64,000 bases of DNA from Flavihumibacter petaseus NBRC 106054. GTDB taxonomy: Bacteria > Bacteroidota > Bacteroidia > Chitinophagales > Chitinophagaceae. Below the pieces are notes generated by a model that saw nothing but the letters and a program-made list of their open reading frames with translations, had not been told where the DNA came from and did not search any database. Positions 17,302 to 26,090 of this stretch are shown piece after piece; the stretch's first letter is position 1; every line of letters starts with the position of its first letter. The DNA lies in assembly GCF_000974785.1 (NCBI RefSeq), contig NZ_BBWV01000002.1, positions 248,001 through 312,000 of the forward strand. Reading direction: 5' to 3'. The translations under genes were made by a program, and so were the position numbers.

Positions 17302-17727
17302 ATGATCAGTACAAATCCTTATCTGCATTTCGATGGCAACGCTGAAGCAGCCATGACCTTCTACAAGCGTGTATTGGGTGGATCGTTTACCATTTTCAGC
17401 CGGTATAAGGACATGCAGGGCAGTGAAAAATTGAGTGCTGACGACCAGCAGAGATTTGTCCACATCTCGTTAGCCGTCCGGGAAGGGGTGGTGATCATGG
17501 CAACAGACTCCCTGTCGTCCATGGGACAGAAGATTGTAACCGGCAATAATTATCACATTCATGTCCAGGCGGAGACCGGGGCTGAAGCGGACAGGATCTT
17601 TGAACAACTTGCCGAAGGCGGGAAAGTAGAGATGCCCATGAACATGACTTTCTGGGGCGCCTACTTCGGCATGTGCCAGGACAAATTCGGTGTGTACTGG
17701 ATGATCAACTTTTCTGAACAGCGATGA
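17302..17727 (+). CDS. VOC-family protein, PhnB-like
   Basis: A 141-residue glyoxalase-fold protein of the PhnB/YjdN type. It opens YLHFDGNAEAAMTFYKRVLGG and ends with MTFWGAYFGMCQDKFGVYWM, the typical pattern of this group, which rarely has a proven enzyme activity. ATG at 17302 is chosen; the GTG at 17284 would place the -7 box inside the gene. It leads a probable operon with the DoxX-like gene 31 bases downstream and the DUF4287 gene. Confidence 0.85.
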   Translation: MISTNPYLHFDGNAEAAMTFYKRVLGGSFTIFSRYKDMQGSEKLSADDQQRFVHISLAVREGVVIMATDSLSSMGQKIVTGNNYHIHVQAETGAEADRIFEQLAEGGKVEMPMNMTFWGAYFGMCQDKFGVYWMINFSEQR

Positions 17728-17758
17728 CCACTATTTAATCACCATAAAATCTTACCAG

Positions 17759-18148
17759 ATGGACAGTTCAGTTTCAACCACAGCCTTGTGGGCAGGCCGC
17801 ATATTGAAAATCCTGCTCTGCCTTTTTCTCGTGTTTGACAGCACGATGAAAATCATCCGCCATAGTACGTCAGTTGAAGGCACCAAACAGTTTGGCCTTC
17901 CAGATGCCAGCGTCAGGTTTCTGGGCATCTACCTGTTTGTCATAACGATCCTGTATATCGTTCCCAAAACGACCATTGCCGGTGTATTACTCCTTATTGC
18001 CTACCTGGGCAGCGCCACCGCCATCATGTACCAGCACCAACCGCAGGGATGGGGCTTCCTTTTCCCGGTAGTGTTTGCGATACTGATTGTAACAGCAGAA
18101 CACCTGCAGAATGCCAGTTTCAGAAATATACTTCACCTCAATCCATAA
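17759..18148 (+). CDS. DoxX-family membrane protein
   Basis: A 129-residue inner-membrane protein with four hydrophobic segments (about 10-28, 52-70, 76-94 and 99-117). The pattern ALWAGRILKILLCLFLVFDS, followed by KIIRHSTSVEGTKQFGLP and a LLLIAYLGSATAIMYQH segment, is typical of DoxX/YphA-like proteins. These are associated with redox or stress functions, but none is established for this group. Three bases separate it from the DUF4287 gene. Confidence 0.82.
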   Translation: MDSSVSTTALWAGRILKILLCLFLVFDSTMKIIRHSTSVEGTKQFGLPDASVRFLGIYLFVITILYIVPKTTIAGVLLLIAYLGSATAIMYQHQPQGWGFLFPVVFAILIVTAEHLQNASFRNILHLNP

Positions 18149-18151
18149 GTC

Positions 18152-18370
18152 ATGTCATTTCAGGCCTATATCGACAACATCAAACTGAAAACCGGTAAAT
18201 CACCGGCCGATTTCAGAAAGCTAGCTAAGAAGAAAGGATTCCTCGACAAAGCGGGAATCAAGGCAACCGTAAAGGCCACCCAGATCACGGATTGGCTGAA
18301 AGCGGATTTCCAGCTGGGGTCCGGTCATGCGATGGCCATCTACGCGACATTTAAGGGTAAGACGGAATAA
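18152..18370 (+). CDS. DUF4287-domain protein
   Basis: A 72-residue basic protein that matches DUF4287 as I know it: FQAYIDNIKLKTGKSPADF, then KATQITDWLKADFQLGSGHA and AIYATFKG. Many family members carry this unit fused to a DUF5655 domain; here it stands alone. Function unknown. It is the last gene of the VOC-DoxX run. Confidence 0.85.
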   Translation: MSFQAYIDNIKLKTGKSPADFRKLAKKKGFLDKAGIKATVKATQITDWLKADFQLGSGHAMAIYATFKGKTE

Positions 18371-18423
18371 GTTCCGGTGATCCCCGGTCGGAAAAGGCTT
18401 ATGTTCGCAGTATCGTTCTGAAA

Positions 18424-19455
18424 ATGAACCTTATGTTGAAAGGCTTGTCCCCCGACTGCTGCGGATCTGTAAAACGATTTATCACCATTTTTTTCTCCGT
18501 GCTTGTAACCTGTCTTAGTGGATGCTTCCTTGCTCCGGGGAGTTATCCCTATTCGGAAGATTATGAAATCGATTTACCGGAAGAAGATGTCATCAAAGCC
18601 ATTAAAGCATTTAAGACTGATAACCCTGAATTCGTAGTGCCCGGACCAGTGGGATACATGGATGGCAGGAAAGATAGCGCCGACTATTGGTACCATGCTT
18701 TTTTCTATTATTCAAAAGAGAACGTCATTGTCAATACCTGGACCCGACCAGTCAGCCGGTACAAAACAACTTTTGCATTTGTTGGTCTTAATAGTGGCCT
18801 TCAATTGGGCAACTGGAAACTGATCAATCACGATTTCGGCAGGTCTGAAAACAAGAGGCAGAAGAAATTGTTTGAAGAAAGAATTCTGAATGCGATCAAA
18901 AATACGACCATCAGCGAGGTGCCGTTATCAAAACACGGTTTGCCTTACGGCTACTACAGGCGTAAACCGCAAATGGAACAATACCTTAACCTGCACTCTC
19001 TTGAAAATGGCTTTGATTCATTGCAGATCAGGATCTGGTATAAATCTGGTGATTACGAAACCTCAAATCTCTTCGTTTTGAAAAGTCAGTCAGCGGAATG
19101 GCAAGCTGACCAATTTAACTGGACTTACCAGGAAAGTGTACATGGCGATTCGGTCTGGCCGGTTGGAATACAACATCGGCAGAGTGTGCCACGATCCGGT
19201 TGGCAAGTATTTATCGGAGAACTGAACGCGCTGGAGCTTACCACTTTACAGGACAGTCATTCCATTAAAGATTATCCGGATTTTGCTGATGGTAGCGGGG
19301 TGGTGGTGGAAGTAGCTTCCAAAAAACGCTACAGGATTTATTCCTATGCAGAACCAAAGCAAGCTGCAAAGAATGTACCGGAGGCTGCGCGTATTAATGC
19401 AGCATTGGAACTGATAGAGAATGAATTTGGGGAAATTGCAGGGTCTTCCCACTAA
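18424..19455 (+). CDS. Hypothetical lipoprotein
   Basis: A 343-residue protein with an unusually long N-region before the signal helix (about 18-31) and the lipobox LSGC (Cys at residue 34). The mature part starts EDYEIDLPEEDVIKAIKAFK and contains beta-rich stretches. Near the C-terminus is DFADGSGVVVEVASKKRYRIYSYAEP. Probably an outer-membrane lipoprotein. The start could be the in-frame ATG at 18436. Function unknown. Confidence 0.7.
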   Translation: MNLMLKGLSPDCCGSVKRFITIFFSVLVTCLSGCFLAPGSYPYSEDYEIDLPEEDVIKAIKAFKTDNPEFVVPGPVGYMDGRKDSADYWYHAFFYYSKENVIVNTWTRPVSRYKTTFAFVGLNSGLQLGNWKLINHDFGRSENKRQKKLFEERILNAIKNTTISEVPLSKHGLPYGYYRRKPQMEQYLNLHSLENGFDSLQIRIWYKSGDYETSNLFVLKSQSAEWQADQFNWTYQESVHGDSVWPVGIQHRQSVPRSGWQVFIGELNALELTTLQDSHSIKDYPDFADGSGVVVEVASKKRYRIYSYAEPKQAAKNVPEAARINAALELIENEFGEIAGSSH

Positions 19456-19668
19456 GGGAAACAGGGTTGCAACGTTTAAGGGCAGGATGTGGTAAGAAAT
19501 GCAGGGACAGGAGTGGTGCCAGGGAAGTGCAATGAAAGTGCTGTGTAAGGGCCAGGAATACGCTGCTGTAGTGCAGGAAAAGAGCCGGCCGGGTGCAGGA
19601 AATGCTATAGCGAAGTGCGGGAAATATGCCACGATCTGTTTTATCTTCATGTGTTAAATAGAAACACT

Positions 19669-20019
19669 ATGAAGGGACTGTTAACCGCCCTGTTTTTTTG
19701 CCTGGCGATAGGTAGCAGCAAAGCGCAGACCTCAAAAGAGCTTATTGGTAAATGGAAGCTGGTAAAAGAGACCAAAAATGGTAATGTCACCACGCCAAAA
19801 GACACCTACCAGGTATTTATGGAAGATGGGGTTTTCCATGGTATCAAAGAAGACAAAAGCAGAAAGGGGAAATGGAAATTGTCGGAGGATAATACAAAGC
19901 TTACCATCTCTATCAGCATTGTATCCATAAAATTCACTGTGGACTATTTTGATGCCAAAAAAAGGATCATCAGCAGCAGCGAAACCGGCACACTGGAGTA
20001 TGAGAAAGTGGAAGAATAG
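19669..20019 (+). CDS. Exported lipocalin-like protein
   Basis: A 116-residue protein with a signal peptide (MKGLLTALFFCLAIGSSKAQ) and a lipocalin-like domain opening ELIGKWKLVKETKNGNVTTP, with the G-x-W pair of this fold. Strand-rich middle (GKWKLSEDNTKLTISISIV). Periplasmic or surface-exposed. The ATG at 19669 is preferred because it starts directly at the signal peptide; a longer frame begins at 19615. It converges with the ABC permease gene. Confidence 0.8.
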   Translation: MKGLLTALFFCLAIGSSKAQTSKELIGKWKLVKETKNGNVTTPKDTYQVFMEDGVFHGIKEDKSRKGKWKLSEDNTKLTISISIVSIKFTVDYFDAKKRIISSSETGTLEYEKVEE

Positions 20020-20028
20020 TCCAGCAAA

Positions 20029-21153
20029 TCAGGAAGTCTTCCGGTAGTTATAAATCGCCAGGCCATTTAGCAGCAGGGCAAATCCGATCAGGTAATAGAG
20101 CTCCATGCGTACATGCTCCAGCCCGCTGCCTTTCAGCACGATCAACCGCACCACGGCAATGAAATGGGTGACCGGCGTCAGCACAGAGATCTGGCGCGCC
20201 CACGGCGGCATGCTGTCGATGCTGGTGAAGAACCCGCTCATCAGGGTGAAGATCATCATGAAGAAGAAGGCCACGAACATCGCCTGCAACTGGGTGTCGC
20301 TGAAAGTGGAAATCAATAATCCGAATCCCAGCAATGCCACCAGGTAAACTGCGCCAAACAGGTATAACACCGCAATGCTTCCCTTCGGAAAGATGCCATA
20401 CACCACGTACATCACGGTCAATCCGACCGTGAACACGATCATCCCTACGATCCAGAAGGGGATCAGCTTGCCCAGGATAAACTGCCATTTTTTGATCGGC
20501 GTTACATTGATCTGCTCGATGGTGCCGATCTCTTTTTCCTTCACAATATTCAGCGCTGTAATAAAACCCCCGATCATGGTCAGCAGCAATACCAGGATGC
20601 CGGGAACCATATAGTACTTGTATTCCTTCCGCGGGTTGAACCAGTCGGACCAGGTCACCTCAATCGGCGGCGCTTTCAGATCGGCGGTATTTTGCGGCAT
20701 CCGGGTGATCACATCCAATGAACTATTGAAATCGCCCAGTACCGCGGTAAGATAACCACCGCCAATGGAAGATTTCGTACCATTGATCGCATCCACGGTC
20801 ATGTTCACCTGCTGGCTGCCTTCCCGTACCAGGTTGCGTTCAAACCCCTGCGGAATCTCCAGTATCACATCGGCCTCATTCTTTTCCACCAGGTACAAGG
20901 CCTCACGATATCCCTGTTCATACCCCACGATCCGGAAATAACCGCTGGACGCGATCTTGTCCATCAGCCTCCGGGAATAGGTGCTATGGTCATGATCCAC
21001 AAATGCTACGTTGATGTTCTTTACTTCGAAATTGGCCGCCAGGGGCAGGATGACCATCTGGATGATCGGCAGCATGAACATCATCGCCAGTATCGTTCTG
21101 TCCCGGAAAATCTGCCGGAACTCCTTCTGCAGTATAAATCCCAGCCTTTTCAT
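20029..21153 (-). CDS. ABC-2 type permease, YbhR-like (last gene of efflux operon)
   Basis: A 374-residue inner-membrane permease. One N-terminal helix (about 23-41) is followed by a periplasmic domain of about 140 residues (NINVAFVDHDHSTYSRRL), then five C-terminal helices. The segment VKEKEIGTIEQINVTPI is the cytoplasmic coupling region typical of ABC-2 exporters. It starts inside the end of the paralogous permease gene (4-base overlap). With that partner it should form the channel of a tripartite drug or metabolite exporter. Confidence 0.9.
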   Translation of the reverse strand: MKRLGFILQKEFRQIFRDRTILAMMFMLPIIQMVILPLAANFEVKNINVAFVDHDHSTYSRRLMDKIASSGYFRIVGYEQGYREALYLVEKNEADVILEIPQGFERNLVREGSQQVNMTVDAINGTKSSIGGGYLTAVLGDFNSSLDVITRMPQNTADLKAPPIEVTWSDWFNPRKEYKYYMVPGILVLLLTMIGGFITALNIVKEKEIGTIEQINVTPIKKWQFILGKLIPFWIVGMIVFTVGLTVMYVVYGIFPKGSIAVLYLFGAVYLVALLGFGLLISTFSDTQLQAMFVAFFFMMIFTLMSGFFTSIDSMPPWARQISVLTPVTHFIAVVRLIVLKGSGLEHVRMELYYLIGFALLLNGLAIYNYRKTS

Positions 21154-22256
21154 GATAACCGCGTTTTGAATTTAGCCAGGGCAATTCCCAGCAGTCCGAC
21201 CGACATACACGCGAGCACGAGGGTCTCTTTCCAGATATAACTGAAGTCGAGCCCTTTCAGCATCACGGCCTTGATGATGATATAGTAGTACCGTGACGGC
21301 ACAATACGGGAGATGACCTGCAGGGGGATGGGCATATTCTCAATGGGGAACAGGAATCCGGTGAACAGCAGCGTCGGCAACATCATGCCCATCATGGAAA
21401 TCAGCATGGCTGTTTGCTGCGAGTTGGTCAGGTTGGAGATCAGCAGGCCCAGTGCGAGACAGGTAATGATGAAGAGCACACTTTCACCAAAGAGCAACAG
21501 GAAATTTCCCCGCACCTGAACATCCAGCAGGTAGACCGACAACAAAATAATCAGGATGAAGTTGATGATCGACAGCACCAGGTAAGGGATGGCTTTGGCC
21601 ACCAGCACCATAATGGGACTGAAAGGGGATACCAGCAGGACCTCCATCGTGCCCATTTCTTTTTCCCTTACGACGGATACGGAGGTCAGTGCGGTGCAGA
21701 CGATCATGAAGATGAGAGCAATCACTCCCGGTACAAAATTCAGCGAGCCATTTTGTTCTTCGTTGTACAGCAGGCGCAACTGGGGCAGAATCTGATAATT
21801 GAGGTGCGGCGCGGGCCGCGTTTGCTGCAGGTAACTGTTGACCATACCCGAAATATAATTCACCGCAATGGTGGCCGTATTGGGGTCGGAGGCATCCGCA
21901 ATCACCTGCACCTGGGCTTTGCCCGAGCGTTCCATATCAGCGGAAAAGTCTGCAGGAAAAACCAGGGCACACTTGATTTCTCCTTTCTTGAACCGCTCCT
22001 CTATTTCGGGATAGCTGTGAATGGCGGGTTTTACCAGGAAATAGCTGTTGGTCTGCAGGCGGTCGGTCAGCTGCCGGGAGTTGTTGTCCTGCGCATTGTC
22101 CAGCACGGCAATGCCGATATTCTTCACTTCGCTGCTGAGGGCAAAGCCAAAGAGGAGGATCTGCACCACGGGCAGGCCGAAGAGGATCAGCAGGGTGCGC
22201 TTGTCCCTGAACACGTGGTGAAATTCTTTCCGGATAAATGCCAGCAGTTGCTTCAT
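21150..22256 (-). CDS. ABC-2 type permease, YbhS-like
   Basis: A 368-residue paralogue of the next gene with the same layout: FIRKEFHHVFRDKRTLLILF before the first helix, a periplasmic domain (NIGIAVLDNAQDNNSRQL) and five C-terminal helices. The coupling motif is VVREKEMGTMEVLLVSPF. It lies 2 bases after the second ATPase gene and overlaps the following permease by 4 bases. The two permeases probably form a heterodimer. Confidence 0.9.
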   Translation of the reverse strand: MKQLLAFIRKEFHHVFRDKRTLLILFGLPVVQILLFGFALSSEVKNIGIAVLDNAQDNNSRQLTDRLQTNSYFLVKPAIHSYPEIEERFKKGEIKCALVFPADFSADMERSGKAQVQVIADASDPNTATIAVNYISGMVNSYLQQTRPAPHLNYQILPQLRLLYNEEQNGSLNFVPGVIALIFMIVCTALTSVSVVREKEMGTMEVLLVSPFSPIMVLVAKAIPYLVLSIINFILIILLSVYLLDVQVRGNFLLLFGESVLFIITCLALGLLISNLTNSQQTAMLISMMGMMLPTLLFTGFLFPIENMPIPLQVISRIVPSRYYYIIIKAVMLKGLDFSYIWKETLVLACMSVGLLGIALAKFKTRLS

Positions 22257-22258
22257 GA

Positions 22259-23002
22259 TCAGTCCGCGGTTCTTTGGGCACGGCGTGCCAGTTGATAAAA
22301 TACTTCATCCATGGTCTGCGCCTGGAAAGAGTGCTTGAGTTGTGTGGGCGTATCCAGTGCTTCCACGCGACCATCCACCATGATGGAAATGCGGTTGCAA
22401 TATTCCGCTTCATCCATGTAGTGCGTGGTCACAAATACGGTAATGCCATCGGCGGCTGCCGAGTAGATCAGGTCCCAGAACTGTCGCCGTGTCAACGGGT
22501 CGACGCCGCCAGTGGGTTCATCCAGGAACACGATCTTCGGCCGGTGAAAGATGGCCACTGAAAACGATAATTTCTGCTTCCAGCCGAGGGGCAATTCGCC
22601 CACCAGTTTTTTAGCTGATTGAGAAAGTCCCAGCATATCGATCATGTCGCCACCCCGTTTTTTGATTTCGGTTCGGGACAGTCCGTATACTCCCCCGTAG
22701 AATTCAATATTCTCGGTGACGGTCAGGTTTTCATACAGGGAAAATTTCTGGCTCATGTAGCCGATATTGGCCTTGATTTTTTCCTGCTGGTGGTACACAT
22801 CAAATCCCGCCACAGTGGCCTTGCCGGAAGTCGGGAAGGAGAGTCCGCAGAGCATACGCATGGCAGTTGTTTTTCCTGCACCATTGGCGCCGAGAAAGCC
22901 AAAGATCTCGCCCTGCTCCACCTCGAAGCTGATATGATCGACGGCTTTGAACGCGCCGAACTGTTTGGTGAGGTCCTGGCAGATGATGGCTTTATTGCTC
23001 AT
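22259..23002 (-). CDS. ABC transporter ATPase (second half of a split YbhF)
   Basis: A 247-residue nucleotide-binding protein: Walker A GANGAGKTT, Q-loop YMSQKFSLYENL, Walker B IVFLDEPTGGVD and a switch His (TTHYMDEAEY). The ABC signature is degenerate (ELPLGWKQKL instead of LSGGQ), as in the C-terminal domain of E. coli YbhF. In E. coli both ATPase domains are one polypeptide; here they are two genes with a 4-base overlap (22999-23002). The two products presumably form the asymmetric ATPase pair. Confidence 0.92.
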   Translation of the reverse strand: MSNKAIICQDLTKQFGAFKAVDHISFEVEQGEIFGFLGANGAGKTTAMRMLCGLSFPTSGKATVAGFDVYHQQEKIKANIGYMSQKFSLYENLTVTENIEFYGGVYGLSRTEIKKRGGDMIDMLGLSQSAKKLVGELPLGWKQKLSFSVAIFHRPKIVFLDEPTGGVDPLTRRQFWDLIYSAAADGITVFVTTHYMDEAEYCNRISIMVDGRVEALDTPTQLKHSFQAQTMDEVFYQLARRAQRTAD

Positions 23003-23922
23003 GGTATTGTTTGTTGCATCAGGCGGATAAAACTGTCTTCGATCGTGGGGACGGTCTTTTTATACTCAAATTCAGCAGGCTGGTATTTGTCGCGCAACTG
23101 CTGCATCAACTGGTCGCAGTTGCCGGCATCTTTGAACGTGAGGTGCAGGTATTCACCGAATGCATAACAGCTTTCGACCGCGGGGTCTGACCGGAAATCC
23201 TTCAGCAGCTGGTAAAAGTTTTTTGCCTTAGCGGCATACAACGGTGCGGGAAAATTGCTGATGATATTTTGCGGTGTATCCACCGACAGGATATTGCCAT
23301 TCTGGATGAGGGCGATGCGATCACATAAAGAAGCTTCATCCATATAGGGTGTGGAAACGAGAATGCTGATGCCCTGTTGTTTCAGTCTCTGCAACATCTC
23401 CCAGAATTCTTTCCGCGATACGGCATCAACACCCGTGGTGGGTTCGTCGAGGAACAGTACATCCGGTTTATGAATCAGCGCGCAGCATAGGGCGAGTTTC
23501 TGTTTCATACCGCCGGAGAGTTTTCCGGCCGGACGGTCGCTGAAGGGTTTGATCTGGTCGTAGATGTCTTTGATCAAATCATAATTCTCCTTGATGGATG
23601 TTTTGAATATCGTAGCAAAAAAAGTCAGGTTCTCCGAAACGGTGAGATCCTGGTACAGGGAAAACTTGCCGGGCATATAGCCGACCTTCCTGCGGATGGT
23701 TTTGAAGTCCTTCACCACATCCAGTCCTTCTACGGTTGCTTCCCCCTGGTCGGGCAGCAGTACCGTGGTCAGGATCCGGAAAATGGTAGTCTTGCCTGCA
23801 CCGTCGGGACCGATCAGTCCGAAGAGTTCGCCCTTGTTCACGTCAAAGGAGACACTGTTGACGGCTTTCACCGTTCCCTTGTTGTAGGTCTTGCTGATAT
23901 GTTGCAGGGATACCGCAGGCAT
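22999..23922 (-). CDS. ABC transporter ATPase (first half of a split YbhF)
   Basis: A 307-residue ATPase: Walker A GPDGAGKTT (residues 38-46), intact signature KLSGGMKQKLAL, Walker B VLFLDEPTTGVD, and STPYMDEASL where the switch His is replaced by Pro. The C-terminal 80 residues are an extra domain found in drug-export ATPases. The intact signature here complements the degenerate one in the partner, and the partner supplies the switch His. It starts 6 bases after the membrane-fusion gene. Confidence 0.92.
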   Translation of the reverse strand: MPAVSLQHISKTYNKGTVKAVNSVSFDVNKGELFGLIGPDGAGKTTIFRILTTVLLPDQGEATVEGLDVVKDFKTIRRKVGYMPGKFSLYQDLTVSENLTFFATIFKTSIKENYDLIKDIYDQIKPFSDRPAGKLSGGMKQKLALCCALIHKPDVLFLDEPTTGVDAVSRKEFWEMLQRLKQQGISILVSTPYMDEASLCDRIALIQNGNILSVDTPQNIISNFPAPLYAAKAKNFYQLLKDFRSDPAVESCYAFGEYLHLTFKDAGNCDQLMQQLRDKYQPAEFEYKKTVPTIEDSFIRLMQQTIP

Positions 23923-23928
23923 GACTGA

Positions 23929-24828
23929 TTATTTGAAAATGACTTCTCCGTACATGCCGATTTTCAGCAGGCCGTCATTGGGTACGCTGATTTTGGTGGC
24001 ATACACGAGGTTGGCTCTTTCATTTTTGGTCTGAATGGTTTTCGGGGTGAATTCAGATTTGTCGTTGATCCACGTGATCTCCCCCTGTGTCTGCCGGTAA
24101 CCGCCTTTGCCATCGTCGGTGCGGACGGTCACTTGCTGACCGATCTTAATCTGGGAAAGCTGGTCGCCGGTAACATAGGCGCGGAGGATCATTGTAGAAA
24201 GGTCAGCGATCTTATACAGCGGTTTACCAACCATGGCCATTTCGTGGGGTTCGGCATATTTGGTGAGCACCGTACCCTTCACCGGGTTGGTGATGGTGTA
24301 TTTGCGCAACTGATCATTGATTTCCCTGATCTGTGCATCTACAGTGCTGCCCTGTTCCGTGAGGGAAGCCGTGGTGGTTTGCAGTGAGCTTTGCAGGGCG
24401 CGGATCTGTGCCTGCAGGGTGGCGACTTTGGCGCTAGCATCATCCAGTTGCTTCTGGGAGGCAACACCGCCTTTTACGAGGTTTTCTGCGCGGTTGCGGT
24501 CGAGCGTGGCATTGACCAGTTCTTTCTGCAATGCTGCTACCTGCAAAGCTGTTTGCGGGCGGCCGCTGAGGATGGCTTTTTTATTTTGTGCCAGCTGGCT
24601 TTTGCTGAGATGCACCTGGGTACTGTCGATATAACCGATCACGGTTCCCGAATCGAGTTGCTGGCCTTCTTCGATGGCAAACTGCAGTAGTTTTCCATTG
24701 GCTTCAGCGGCGATGATCGTTTCTGTTGTTTCGAAGGAACCCGAAGCATCGTACCCTTTTTCTTTTTCCTTGCAGGCGGCGATGGCGAACAGCAACAATA
24801 GCAATGTGGCGATCCTGGTCTTTTCCAT
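23929..24828 (-). CDS. HlyD-family membrane fusion lipoprotein, YbhG-like
   Basis: A 299-residue periplasmic adaptor. The signal peptide ends in the lipobox IAAC (Cys at residue 19). A short biotinyl-like half (TIIAAEANGKLLQF) is followed by a coiled-coil hairpin (about 75-165, rich in Leu, Gln and Ala), the second half-motif (YTITNPVKGTVLTKYAEP) and a beta-barrel domain. It bridges the inner-membrane ABC permeases and the TolC-type channel whose gene is 10 bases upstream. Confidence 0.9.
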   Translation of the reverse strand: MEKTRIATLLLLLFAIAACKEKEKGYDASGSFETTETIIAAEANGKLLQFAIEEGQQLDSGTVIGYIDSTQVHLSKSQLAQNKKAILSGRPQTALQVAALQKELVNATLDRNRAENLVKGGVASQKQLDDASAKVATLQAQIRALQSSLQTTTASLTEQGSTVDAQIREINDQLRKYTITNPVKGTVLTKYAEPHEMAMVGKPLYKIADLSTMILRAYVTGDQLSQIKIGQQVTVRTDDGKGGYRQTQGEITWINDKSEFTPKTIQTKNERANLVYATKISVPNDGLLKIGMYGEVIFK

Positions 24829-24838
24829 GTTGGTATAA

Positions 24839-26077
24839 TTAGTTTCCGGAAATCGTTTTATAGTCGTAGATGGTCATGAGCAACTGCATTTCGTGCAGGG
24901 CTTTCAGGGCGCGGGCATCGAGTTCGCGCTGACCGGCATTGAGGAGGTCGATCACGGGACTGACGCCGTTGTCATATTTTACCTGGTAGCCTTCGCGAAT
25001 GGACCGTCGCAGGGCCACGATGGATTCGTCGTCGGTAAGAATAGCGCGTTGTTTGTCGATTGTGGCAGCCGATTGCGACAACTGCAGCCGGGTGTTGAAC
25101 AGGAAGGTAGCTTCCTGCACGTCAATCTTGTTCAGCTGCTGCGTGGTGAGCTGTTTGTCGTTGTTGTTTTTGTATAGGCCGTTGATGTTCCAGGAGGCAC
25201 TTACCCCGAGAACACCGAGACTCGACAGGGCAGTGGGGCCAAGATTGATGCCCGGGGCAAACAACACCCCTGCCCCCAGTACACCCAGCTTCGGGTAAAG
25301 ATTTACTTTCTGCATACCGGCCTGGGCAGTAGCGAGGTTGCGTTGCTGTTTGAACAGGTTGAGTTCCGGTCGCACAATGTCCATACCGGCATATTGGCCA
25401 GCCGGGAGGGGTTTGTCAAGTATAGCCTCGTTGTTGAGCGGGCGGGCAATCAGCAGGGAAAGTACTTTGATATAACCGCTGCGCGTATAACTGAATTCGG
25501 TGCGTTGCTGGTGGAGACGGAGCTGTTCTGCCCTGACCTCATCCACATCTGTTTTGTACGCGAGACCGTTATCGCTTTTCAGCTGCACCGCCCGGATATT
25601 GTTGTTGAGAATGGAGTCCTGGATGGCCAGCTGTTTGAGTTGTTCGTCCACCATCAATACGCCGAAATACAACTGGTTGACGCGGGAACGAATGTCATGA
25701 AGCGACACATCGACTGAGGCTTTGTCGGCTTCGGCGGAAGCTTCAATGATTTTCTTTTGCGTTTTCGTGGCTCCGCCATCCCAGACGGTCTGGTTCACCT
25801 GCGCCAGCCCGATGAATTTGAAATTGCTGCCACCGGATTCCGGGAAACCGCCGAACACATAGCCTTCAATGGCCGTGAGGCTCACCTGTGGCAGGTAGGC
25901 CTTGGCTGCATTGTTCAATGTGTAGTCGCGCGTTTTGTCGATGAGGGCGTATTGCCGGATCTGCGGATAGTTACGCAGGGCCATCGCGTAACAACTGTCG
26001 ATGGTGAGGGGTTGAGCTTTAGCCTGCGCAGCAGCTAACCCCATACAGGCGGCGATTTTAATCAGGTGTTTAAACAT
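24839..26077 (-). CDS. TolC-family outer-membrane efflux protein
   Basis: A 412-residue outer-membrane channel protein with a signal peptide (to about residue 22, AQAKAQ). It shows the two-fold helical repeat of the family, with long heptad segments and the beta-strand parts around AYLPQVSLTAIEGYVFGG and VNLYPKLGVLGAGVLFAP. It follows the TetR gene and precedes the adaptor gene, so all parts of a tripartite exporter are encoded together. Lipid attachment is not predicted. Confidence 0.9.
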   Translation of the reverse strand: MFKHLIKIAACMGLAAAQAKAQPLTIDSCYAMALRNYPQIRQYALIDKTRDYTLNNAAKAYLPQVSLTAIEGYVFGGFPESGGSNFKFIGLAQVNQTVWDGGATKTQKKIIEASAEADKASVDVSLHDIRSRVNQLYFGVLMVDEQLKQLAIQDSILNNNIRAVQLKSDNGLAYKTDVDEVRAEQLRLHQQRTEFSYTRSGYIKVLSLLIARPLNNEAILDKPLPAGQYAGMDIVRPELNLFKQQRNLATAQAGMQKVNLYPKLGVLGAGVLFAPGINLGPTALSSLGVLGVSASWNINGLYKNNNDKQLTTQQLNKIDVQEATFLFNTRLQLSQSAATIDKQRAILTDDESIVALRRSIREGYQVKYDNGVSPVIDLLNAGQRELDARALKALHEMQLLMTIYDYKTISGN

Positions 26078-26090
26078 CTCCCAAAAAAAT

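Noticed and set aside
21414-22295. 293-codon plus-strand frame
   Set aside because: Antisense shadow of the ABC permease gene.
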